From assembly GCA_019693395.1 (NCBI GenBank), contig JAAMXP010003822.1, positions 1-21,476 on the forward strand: a stretch of DNA of 21,476 bases, given 5' to 3'. The first letter of the stretch is position 1, and each line of letters opens with the position of its first letter. Under the pieces are notes generated by a model that had not been told where the DNA came from, searched no databases, and worked only from the letters and a program-made list of their open reading frames with translations. The translations under genes and the position numbers were made by a program. The DNA comes from Ettlia oleoabundans (taxonomy: Eukaryota; Chlorophyta; Chlorophyceae; Chlamydomonadales). This document shows positions 10,129 to 18,857 of this stretch, piece by piece.

Positions 10129-10215
10129 AGCCAGCAAGAAGCGGCCCATGTGCGCCGTTCCTCTGCTGGCTTGCTGAACCCACCACACCTGAAGGCGTAT
10201 TCTTTCTTGCTGCCA
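10129..10215 (+). repeat. dispersed repeat, copy B (3' of the phosphatase gene)
   Basis: Diverged direct copy of 9692-9779 sharing agccagcaagaagcggcccat, gccgttcctctgctggctt and aaggcgtattctttctt. It lies about 70 nt after the stop at 10060, so it may be in the 3' untranslated region. Confidence 0.65.
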
Positions 10216-10698
10216 GCCCCCAGCTGCCCCCAGCTGCCAACTGCCATCCAGTGAGGGCATGAGAAAGAGGAGGGCAGGCACTTTTACAAGGAAGCCGCGA
10301 GGTAGCCCCTTTCAGAAGGTGGTGCGGCGGCTGCGTCACACACTTGGTGGGGCAGCAGCACACCAAGGATGCCAAGGCAGAAGCCCTGGAGCCAGGGCAG
10401 CAGCTGGGTGAGACTGTTGGGCTACTGGCACCAAACCACCTTTCTCTCTGCAAGCCAGACTTGCAAATGTTTTCAACATTTTTTGCCTGCTGGCACTCCG
10501 TTCTCTGATGAATTTTACTGCTGGCTTGCTCAGTGTTTTCCTTTCAACCATCATCCAGCTTAGATGTGTCTCGGCTTACACATTATTCATGTTATTAACG
10601 CAATGACAGTTGAGGTCAGGATCTGAGGATAGCACTCAGCCACAGCAAAGGTATGAACAGAGGTTGCTTGTCGGGCTCGCCACTTTACGAGGGGGGGG

Positions 10699-10712
10699 NN
10701 NNNNNNNNNNNN
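10699..10712. other. assembly gap (14 N) inside a poly-G run
   Basis: Fourteen N bases are flanked by eight G on the left and ten G on the right. The true length of the G tract is unknown, and frames crossing it are meaningless. Confidence 0.98.
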
Positions 10713-11198
10713 GGGGGGGGGGTGAAAGATGGTGCCGCTCAGTTAAGTCAGTTGAGACTTCAACCTAGCGCCGCCAGCTCACATGACGAATCGTCATTGA
10801 ATGGGGACAGAATCACGGAGATGAGCCAATGTGCTCGGGGATGGGAGATGAAAGGCAAAAAGCGTGGATGGAAGATGATGCCGATTGTTGATGGGTGAAA
10901 GTGAGGCGCACAAGTAATGGCTTGCCGGTGTGGGGGATATATCAAAATGGTGCAACTCACTAAGGCATCTATGGGCATGCGTGTATGTACGTGCATGGGT
11001 GGAGCAATACACCGGGGGGCGGGGGGGGGGGATAGGCAGCTTTTGCTATGCTGGCAGGGGCTGTGGCTGAAGTCTCCAGCAGCGGAGTCGGGGTTCTGGG
11101 AGCCTGCTTTAGTGCTCCATGCCCCTCCTACCACTCCCATCTGCTGCCAGCAGCGTGCCTCGTGTTGCCTTCTAAATGTGAAGGCTTCAGTTGAAGCT

Positions 11199-13874
11199 TC
11201 AGCTAATGACCCGGTCAGCCGGGAACTGGACCTTGTCGCCAGGCACCAGCACGTTGTTGATGATGTGGATCACGGCACGGCCCGCCTTGATGTCGGCCTT
11301 GATCACCTGCAGGGCAAGAAGTAGCAAAGCCAAACGAAGAGGCAAAAGCAAGTGAGATTGGGGGACGAGATGTGGGGTGCTGATGATGGGACTGGATGGG
11401 ATGGGTGGGGTGCGAGTGTTTTTGTTTTTGTGATAGGTATGGATTGAGAGTAGGGCATTAGCCCAGGCGATGGCAGGGCAGGCAGCAACGTGCATAATTT
11501 CGAATATTTGGAGGCGGTGGGCATGAGCTTGACAGGGCGGGGCTGCTCATGCGGGCAGTTTGGGTGCATCCGCTACTCAATTCAACCGCCCGTCCGCCTA
11601 TTTAAAGGGATGCATATACCATCCTGCGTTACAGCTGTCGCGAGCGCGGTTGCTGTCTATCTACCTGTCTGTTGCAGCAAACACATATGCACCCATTTTG
11701 TAAGATTTAGATGTAAAGATAAATCAAATAAGTAAGATTTAAGTAAGAATAAGCAGCAACTCACCTTGGGGTTGCGCAGGCCGGAGGTGGGGTAAGTGCG
11801 CACCACCATGCCGTGGTCCCGCATCTTGTTGGTGATCTTCAGCACGCCCTTGGGGCCGCTCAGCAGGGTCTGGATCCACTGCAGACCAGGAACACAGGCG
11901 GCAGACAGGGAGGCGGTCAGGTTGAGGCGGCAGACGAGCAGGCAGAGACGTTGGGCAAGGGCTCGAATAGCAAGCAGGCTGGCAGGCGGGCAGCTAAGAA
12001 CGATTGGTAGGGAAGGAGCGTTGTTGTGGACAGGCAGGCAGGCAGGCAGAGACATTGCAACGCTGTAGAGGTAGCAGGCAGGCTGGTAGCTGCTTGGATG
12101 CTTGGACCTGCCGTGTTTACGGGCAGGCAGGCATGCAAGCAGGCGTGCAGGGAGAGTTTTAAATCTTACTTGGCGGATCTCCAGGTCCTTGGAGTAGATG
12201 GGGAAGGAGGGGAAGACGTGGTACAGCAGTACCTGCAGGCAGCACAAGGCAGTACCAGCAGCGAGCAGGCAAGCTTAAGTAGATGGGGAAGGAGGGAAAG
12301 GCTTGGTGCAGCAGCACCTGCACCGAGCAGGATCAGCTGGCAAGCAAGCAAGCAAGCTCAAGCAACAGCCAGTGCTTGCAAGCAGTCGCCGAAGGTGGCT
12401 CAGCCGTGGAGCGGCAGCTATAAATTGACCGGCGCCGTGCACAAACACATGCCTGCCACAGCACAGATTGTTGCAGCCTCGGCACTTTCTTTTTCGGTAC
12501 TGACTGCTCAAGTGAGGGAGTGTAGCAGCCAAGGCACTTTCTTACAAGTACAGGTGTGATGCAGCCAAGGTACTTGCCTCTGTGACGAGGTCCCTTTGGC
12601 TCAGCAGGTCCTCGGCCCTCCTGATGCCCAGGTCGCGCAGCAGGCGCTCAAAGGCGCGGTCTGCAGCAGGCAACGGGAGCAAGCCGTTGCGATTGGGGGT
12701 GGCGGCGGCATGGGGATTGGTGAGTGTGGGTGTGCTGGTGGGGGTGGGGGTGGGGTGCGGTGCGGTGCGGTGCGTGTGCGTGTGCGTGTGTGTGTTGGGG
12801 GGTGGGGTGGGTTGGGCAGGTCGGTGGGAGTATGAAGGGGCGGCAGCTGGTGGCTGATGGCAGGTTGCTGTGCATGCAGTCTGTAGAGCATGTTCCTGGT
12901 ACTGGCAGCAGCTGGCACGTCACTTGAGGCGCGAGGCACTGTGTCAGTCAGCCACTCAGTCAGTCGGTGCGCCCATATAAGTCTTCATATGGGAGTGACA
13001 GGCAGGCAGCAGCCACTCACTGTCGGGCGCAAACACGGTGCCGGAGAACTGGCGGTCAGAGAGGAGCTCCAAGACAGCAGGGTCGGCAGCCTGCAGGCGC
13101 GCCGTGACGGGGGTTGGGCAGAATATCTCGAGGTTTTAGAGGGTGCTGAAGCGGGCAACGCATTTGAATAGAGATGTGATGAACAGCACCGGTGCATTAC
13201 GGGCCAACAGATGTGCACCGTGCATAGCTGTAGCAGCATGGCAGCACAGGTGCGTGAACAACAAAGCAAGGAGTAGATTCAATCAGTTGCTGCGGGCGTG
13301 ACAAGTTGCATGCATTGGCAGGTTACAGCTGCCCACACCTTCACTGCCGCAAGCAGCAGGCTCAGGTTGGGGCTGGCCATCACGGCATCGGCGACAGTCC
13401 TGAACTCCTTGTGGCTGTGGCTGTGGCTGTGGCTGTGGGTGTCGCGCTCGCCGTCGTGGCGATCACGATCGCGGGACCCACGGTCATGATCGCGTGACTC
13501 GCGGTCGTGGGTGTCACGCTCACGGTCGCGATCATCGTGGCGGTCCTCGCGATCGTGGGACTCGTGCTCGTGATAATGGCCATCATGGGCTGCAGCGCAC
13601 GTTCAGGGGAGGGGCAGGAAGCAAGAGTGGGTGGTTCCGCCGGGCACGCGCCTGCGCCCTTGGATGCGAGGAGATGTGGAACTGCGATCCATGGGAACTG
13701 CTGGACAACACAGACACTATCAACCGCTCAGTTACAATGCTGTACATATAATGCGCTTCAATGTGGGCGCCCCGTCGTGGTGGAGCGCGGAGAGCAGAAA
13801 ACGCGGTGGCCAAGCGCACCTGCGGCGCCCAGCACCAGCGCGAGGAACGCAAGGGCAATCACGAATCGCTTCAT
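11199..13874 (-). CDS. secreted single-domain fasciclin (FAS1) protein with a His/Asp/Arg-rich N-terminal tract
   Basis: Exons in transcript order: 13874-13820, 13589-13339, 13090-13021, 12660-12578, 12232-12170, 11878-11765, 11306-11199; phases match throughout, 744 nt, 247 residues. Residues 1-19 form a signal peptide (MKRFVIALAFLALVLGAA). Residues 20-78 are almost only H, D, R, E and S and end in HSHSHSHSH. Residues 80-240 are a complete FAS1 fold: FRTVADAV start, H1 motif TVFAPDN (120-126), YH motif LLYHVF (156-161), H2 motif AVIHIINNVLVP (223-234). A sequon NLS lies near residue 93; no membrane anchor is seen at the C-terminus. FAS1 proteins act in adhesion or ligand binding outside the cell; in scenedesmacean algae a secreted FAS1 family (AstaP) binds carotenoids, which is one candidate role here. 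Intron 4 is GC-AG (GAG/GCAAGT), the only in-frame choice. Secretion is well supported; the ligand is unknown. Confidence 0.88.
12275..12317 (-). pseudogene. decayed partial copy of fasciclin exon 5 inside intron 4
   Basis: Thirty-four of 39 bases match the 5' part of exon 5 (12232-12170), and the copy retains an acceptor (gtgcag before GTGCTG). It reads VLLHQAFPSFPIY against VLLYHVFPSFPIY in the real exon, so it keeps the frame but has lost the Tyr-His pair. After PIY the similarity stops and no good donor follows at the equivalent place. It looks like a local exon duplication that has decayed. Confidence 0.7.
12721..12815. repeat. G/T-rich microsatellites in intron 3 of the fasciclin gene
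   Basis: Consecutive short-period runs on the + strand: ggtggg units, then (gtgcg)n, then (gtgtgc)n and gtgtgt. On the transcribed strand this is a C/A-rich polypyrimidine-poor stretch of the intron. Confidence 0.8.
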
Positions 13875-13928
13875 GGCGGTGATCGACGGACGAAACACAA
13901 ATGAGTGGCGAAGTGGGGAGCTCTGGCC

Positions 13929-13936
13929 TTTTTATG
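13929..13936 (-). promoter_or_regulatory. candidate TATA box of the fasciclin gene
   Basis: Read on the - strand the sequence is gcataaaaaggcc, about 55-65 nt upstream of the ATG at 13874. This spacing would give a 5' leader of roughly 30 nt. Identified by motif and position only. Confidence 0.4.
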
Positions 13937-14303
13937 CAGAGCTGGTGGATGCTTTCTTCCAGGTAGGTGACCTTTGCTTGCCACCTGGCGCGTTGTGTGG
14001 CTCACCGCTGGAAGACGGCGCCTCGAGAACAACGTTTAAAAGTGCACCCCTGCCGGTTATGGGGGCTCAGGAACGATTTGACTGGTGTAAGGCGCAAGTT
14101 CGTGGTTGGTGGGTCACCTAACAGCTACAGCCAGGCGAGCAGCTGCCCTGTGCAATGCATGCATGTGCGTGTTTTACATCCGCCTAACCGCAACGGAACT
14201 TGCAACACAGATGGCAATTGAAGGTGCCGATACTCCTCTCTTCCCCCCCGGAGGTGGAGAGGTGCCACATTCTATGCTATCCACGTAGTGTTTGCATGTA
14301 TGC

Positions 14304-17060
14304 ACATATGTGGTAGATGGAGCCAATTAGTGTACAGCAGGGCCCACGCAAAGCCCTCGAGACCGAACTCTGCTGGAGGCGCCTCCGCCGGCGCCAGCGA
14401 CCTGACAGCTTTGCAGGTACAGTGGCAGCTGCTTGGGAGGCATTCCCCAGGGAAACCACTACACTGTAGGCAACTCAGATGCTTACATAGGTGCGTAACG
14501 TACTACATGAAACAGGCAGGTGATTACCTTATAAGGCACATATGAGGCACTTGCATTGGGCAGGTAGCAAAGGTAGGGAGACAAGCACAACAAAACATGT
14601 ACCAGCGGCGCCCGGGGCAGGGGGCAGGGGTCTGGTGTGGTGAAATGGTTGCAGGCAGGGAAGACATGGCTAAACTGGGCTATAGCTAAGTGTGACTTAG
14701 GTCACACAGTAGGGTAAGCAGCACATTTATATATCCACACGTGGTAAGGTTGCGATATAGGGGATTGCTATGCAGTCGTCAGTATGGAAAGCATGCATGG
14801 GAAAATGGTGCAAACATATAGCATATGGGAACAGAGCTTGAAAAGTAGGTGTTGAGAGGCCAGCGCTGGGGAGCATATGCACAAGCTGGCATCAAATAGG
14901 AAGGTGTCGCTCTCCGCTCAATAAAACTAAGATGCTGGCCCGGCTGCATGCAGCTACTGGGGCGGGCGCGTTGTGGGAGGGCTGCTGCCACGCTTGTCTG
15001 GCAATCCCGCCACCAGTAGCGAGCCCAGCAACAGGCCGTGCTGGTGCCCCTCATGGAAGGCAACCCTGTTCTGGCAGCTGATGGAGCCGAATCCAGCATG
15101 CAGCAAGCAGCTGCCTTTTAAGGGTTCATAGGAGCCCAGCGGGTCCGCCTGGTTGCGACAGCCGCGGCGCCTGGCTGCAGCAGACGCACACTAAGTGGCA
15201 GGCCCGGCCTGGCGCCAGCAGGCGCGGGCTGTGTGGTATACTAGCAGGAGGCTGTCGTTGACTGCTGCAAAGAAGTCCTACAGATGGCGGGGATTCGCCT
15301 GCTGGTGATTGCTGTTGGACCGTGTGCTGGCAGGGCTGCTGCATGGACGGAATTGGCGGGGGTAGCAATTGCAATGAGGGTTGTGGCTGAAATGGGGTTC
15401 AGCTGCATGTCGGCGCTGATCTGGTTGAAGGTGGCCTGCAAAGGAACCAGGGGGTGGGGGGAGTGGGGTGGGGTGGGGGGTGCGGGGATGATGTAAGGTT
15501 CAATGCTGGTAACCTTAACCTATTCAGATAGGTGGCAAAGGTGGACATGCTGTGGAGAGTTGTAAGAGCAATGTGTAGAACCAGGGCAGAGGCACTCATG
15601 CAGAGCGCGGGGCGGGCAGGATGGTAGACGGGCAGGCATGGTACAAACAGGCCCGCCACTGTTATGCAGTGCTAAACAGGCAGGAGCGCTAGAGTTGCAT
15701 TCTGCAAGAGTCAATCAACTGGGCAGCAGCTAATGTGTTGAGCGCAATCCAGCTGCTGGTGCCGTTCTGGATCATCGGCAGGCGGATGGCAGTTGGGCAG
15801 GCGGCAGTTAGACTCGGCCCTCACCTCCTGCTGTTCCTTCAGCACCTGACCCAGCCGCCTGCCCAATTCAATGGCAAAGGCCGCAAGAACCTGCTGCTCC
15901 TCAACAGTGGCGGGAGAAGAGCGGGTGAGGGTGCACAAGCCACAGATGCTGTGGGCCGGGCGAAGTGGCAGCTCAACCGTGCAAGTAAAGGCTGTGGCGC
16001 CGGCGCTGGTGCCGATGTCGCGTGCGGCCGTTAGCTGCAGCACCTGCTGTTGGCTGCCGATCACAGACGGCCACGTCAAAACGATTGAGTCGGCAGTGGG
16101 GAACAGGGGAGCCAGCGCGAGCACAGCAGCCTTTGCGCTGCACGTGCCACTAAGTAGCGCCACTGTGGCGGCTGCAGCCGCAGAGGCCGGGGCGGCTGGG
16201 GCTGGGGGCGTGCCGCTGGTCTCCCCGAGGTGCAGCTCTCCGCACAGAATTTCAATCAGCTCATCCTCCTCATCCTCAATCCGCAATTGCTGCGAGCAGC
16301 ACAGAGCCAAAAGAAAGACGTTGCGGCACCACACAAAGGCATTGGAAACCTTGGGCCGTTGCGTCGCTCAACGGTGCCGCTCGCCGCCAACGGGCGACGG
16401 TGCTGCTGCTGGCCCAAACCCGTTCCTCCTGACCCACTGCAGGGGACAAACCCTTATTGTGCCTCACCTGGAAGGCCGTGTCCAGGTCGAACACGGGTGT
16501 AGGGCGCGGCTCCTGGTTCTGGCAGTCGAGCAGATCCCGGCGAGCCTGGCTGGCAAGGCAGCTTTGGCTGCTATGAGCAGCCGAACTTCCAGAAAACATA
16601 ACAAGCCTGGCGTAGCACATATAACTGCACTGACTGTGGGTTGGCCTGGCCCTACAAGGTCCCTTTGCACTACTGAGCCGTGCTAGCCGGGCTGCCTAGG
16701 TTGGAAGAGATGTTGCTACAATATTGGGGCTGTGTAGCCCAAAGTGCTGTAGCGGAGCCAAACCTTCAGGTGACGAGGACTGCAGGACCGTCCTACGTGT
16801 GCTGAACGACGTATGCTGGAATTAGAAAGACGATTCTACCATGAGAGTGCCTCATCCAGTCTTCCAACGAACTTATGACTGCTGGAAGGTCAACCTAGGA
16901 AGCGATGGTGTTTTGCACAAGGTTGAGGCAACATGCACTACGCACGCAGTACGCCGCTCTCACAGCCATCCTCACACCCAGCGCTTGCCGTGAAGAACTG
17001 CGCTCCACTACGCTTTCCTGCAGGGATTATTTGAAACAAGTTGCCCGCCCGCTGGGGGCG
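14304..17060 (-). repeat. tandem segmental duplication, copy 1
   Basis: Nearly the whole interval aligns in the same order and orientation with 18858-21440, at an offset of about 4.4-4.6 kb. Shared landmarks include cgccagcgac...cagctttgcagg (14391/18951), gcgatatag (14752/19256), the common stop region ctagcaggaggctgtcgttgactgc (15241/19735), three exons, and gcaggaccgtcctacgtgtgct upstream of the genes (16782/21195). Non-coding parts are much more diverged than exons, with many indels, so the duplication is not recent. Confidence 0.85.
15241..16620 (-). CDS. unrecognised protein, paralogue 1 of the duplicated pair (weakly GAF-like)
   Basis: Exons in transcript order: 16620-16468, 16289-15825, 15435-15241; GT-AG, all phase 0, 813 nt, 270 residues. 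The middle exon is 155 codons, exactly the length of its partner in copy 2 and about 63% identical in protein. It begins with an acidic segment (RIEDEEDELIEILCGEL), passes an Ala-rich stretch, and ends in a pattern like the last strands and helix of a GAF domain (TCTVELPL, GLCTL, then EEQQVLAAFA and GRRLGQVLKEQQE). The last exon (ATFNQISADMQLN to STTASC) also matches copy 2, with an in-frame two-codon difference. The start at 16620 is the first ATG after an in-frame TAG; the ATG used in the copy 2 model (21184) is not preserved here, so the first exon is the weak part. Possibly a partly degraded gene. Function unknown. Confidence 0.55.
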
Positions 17061-17569
17061 GGGCTGGGGGCGGCGCTTACGCCGGCGCCGCGCGCTGCGA
17101 GCCGCTACAATGCTTATGAACATTCCACTGCCGATTAACATTGTTGTGTGTAACACACACAGCCTTCCCAGGATTCAGCAGCACATGACAAGTGCCGCTA
17201 ATCCTAGGGCTAGGGCCAGTCTCTGGCAAGGGCCTGCCATCACGCTCGCGCTGCCCTGCTCTGCTTCTGTGCCTGCCAGGCCGGCTCTGGGTATGTGCGG
17301 GTGTGGCTTGGGCGTCAACGTTGAAAATGTTGCTGCCTCCGAGGCCGCTGTCTTTGGTACAGCAGCAAATTGCCGGCAGGCATGGGTGTAGGTGTGTGCT
17401 TGATAGGGCAGGCCCCTGATCTGCTGGCAGGCAGATTTTGGCCGTCTTGCCACTCGGCTGCTTGGCGCCCGCAGCCCAGGCCAGACTGCTGCAAGAAGCC
17501 CCACTCCCTGCAGTGCGGAGCCCCTGCTGAGAATGCTACCAAGAAGGGGCGCTGAAGAAACTGCAACCA

Positions 17570-18130
17570 ATGCTGGCCATGGCCTTTGTGCTGGCAGCTG
17601 CTACAGCAAAGCTGCTCCCTCTGCCGCCAAGCTGCTGCGACGAGGATTTCAAAAAGCTGCTACTTGGCAATTTGGGCCTCAGCTGCAGCGGGCGCTGTCA
17701 GCACCAGAGGCTCCCACCTCCTAATCAGCTCTGCCTGCTGTTCACTGTGCGGTTATCTCTGCTGGGTGGCTGCCAGGCGTGTTGTGCTTTAGAATGTGTT
17801 TTTAAAATGTTACAGCTTCTGCGTTTTGCCTGTTGTTCTGGTCATTATGCCGGGTGGCTTTCCTGGCTGGCTGCCAGACGTGTAGTGCTTTGGAACGTGC
17901 TCATACAACCCCACAAAGTTTGGTGGCACTGGCGGCAGCAGGCCTTTACGCCACCGCTCACCAAGCATGCATTGATAGAAGAGCAGCGTTGCAGCGTTAT
18001 TGACACAGTTGCCCACAAATCATGGTTTGTTAATGCCAGCCAGCAACCATCAAGAATACAGTCAGCCAGCACCCGCCTAAGTATTCAGCCAGCGTCAGGC
18101 CAACTTAATGGGAGGGCTTGCCGATATTGA
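17570..18130 (+). CDS. hypothetical ORF, doubtful
   Basis: An uninterrupted 186-codon frame starts at an ATG (ccaATGCTG). The N-terminus is signal-peptide-like (MLAMAFVLAAATAKLLPLPP) and the rest is Cys- and Trp-rich with no recognised domain. Part of it covers a duplicated DNA segment (17761-17800 and 17864-17900) whose two copies encode different residues in this frame (RLSLLGGCQACCALECV against GWLSWLAARRVVLWNV), which argues against selection on this protein. I keep it only because it is the longest frame in the spacer. Confidence 0.15.
   Translation: MLAMAFVLAAATAKLLPLPPSCCDEDFKKLLLGNLGLSCSGRCQHQRLPPPNQLCLLFTVRLSLLGGCQACCALECVFKMLQLLRFACCSGHYAGWLSWLAARRVVLWNVLIQPHKVWWHWRQQAFTPPLTKHALIEEQRCSVIDTVAHKSWFVNASQQPSRIQSASTRLSIQPASGQLNGRACRY
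17761..17900 (+). repeat. pair of short direct repeats
   Basis: The string gctgccag[ga]cgtgt[ta]gtgcttt[ag]gaa[tc]gtg occurs at about 17770-17798 and again at about 17870-17899, roughly 100 nt apart. It may be a remnant of a dispersed or mobile element, but no terminal structure is visible. Confidence 0.6.
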
Positions 18131-18857
18131 AAGTGAGTCAAATAGTGCTGGTGTAACCTAACAGCCAAACAACACACCCTGCTCTAGGCTGCCAAAGCAA
18201 TCGGTTTTGAGTGGGCAGTTGACAGGAAGATACGATGGCGGCGGACGTGGGGCTTGCTGCGCCCTGCATCCCCACCACCGTAGCCTTATTGCTAGTCACT
18301 GCCTTCCCCAGATCAGCGGGGAGCGGCATCCAAAGCGGCCCTGTGGGTGCCAGGCCAAGGAATGCGACCTCATATGCAAGCGGTCAGCGGGAAGCGGTGC
18401 AACCCAAGATGCAGAACTCAAAAGCTGCCGCTGTGCCAGTTGCCGCTGTGGCAGGCTAGACTGCCGTCAACGCAGCAGGCAAGGTGCCAACCCAAAAGTG
18501 CCTACCCAAGAGGGATGGCAGCGGATGCCTGAAGGCGCAAATTGAGCGGGCGACGCTGGCCAGCGCTGGCCAAGCGCAGCGCCACGCATCAATCCTGACT
18601 TGCTTGATATGCACTCAAACACTGCTGGTCTTTATTCAGCGCCAGCAAGCAAGCACCCCGGCTGCGAAGCGCAGGATCACTTCCAGTGTTCTTTTGGACT
18701 GCCCCGTTGAAAGTGGTGGGCTCTTGGAAATATTTAGAACCTAGAAACAGCGGAAGTGACAGCATAAAGGCGATGATTCCATGTTCAGCAGGAAGGAATG
18801 ACGTGGCGCCAACACCGCCATCCCAAAAGAGCTAGCCAAGGGTATCGTGTTCCGACG

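Larger units (their letters stand above)
10061..11198. other. convergent intergenic region between the phosphatase and fasciclin genes
   Basis: This holds the 3' ends of two converging genes. No frame has a recognisable domain. It contains dispersed repeat copy B, an assembly gap inside a G run (10699-10712) and a second G-rich run near 11012-11030. Confidence 0.5.
17061..18857. other. spacer between the two duplicated copies, no supported gene
   Basis: The interval separates the 5' end of copy 1 from the 3' end of copy 2. It has no detectable domain on either strand. It holds one moderately long + frame (17570-18130, listed separately), a short direct repeat pair near 17760-17900, and several cagccagc/gccagcaagc-type degenerate repeats around 18040-18100 and 18640-18660. 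Confidence 0.5.

Noticed and set aside
13412..13600. A + strand frame encoding a very hydrophobic V/A/I-rich segment that looks like membrane helices
   Set aside because: It is the exact antisense of the His/Asp/Arg codons of fasciclin exon 2; complementing charged codons gives hydrophobic ones. The sense frame has a signal peptide, matched splice phases and a FAS1 domain downstream.
16938..17156. A - strand frame with an Arg-rich segment upstream of paralogue 1, as a 5' exon
   Set aside because: No donor joins it in phase to 16620, and the homologous stretch of copy 2 does not keep the frame.
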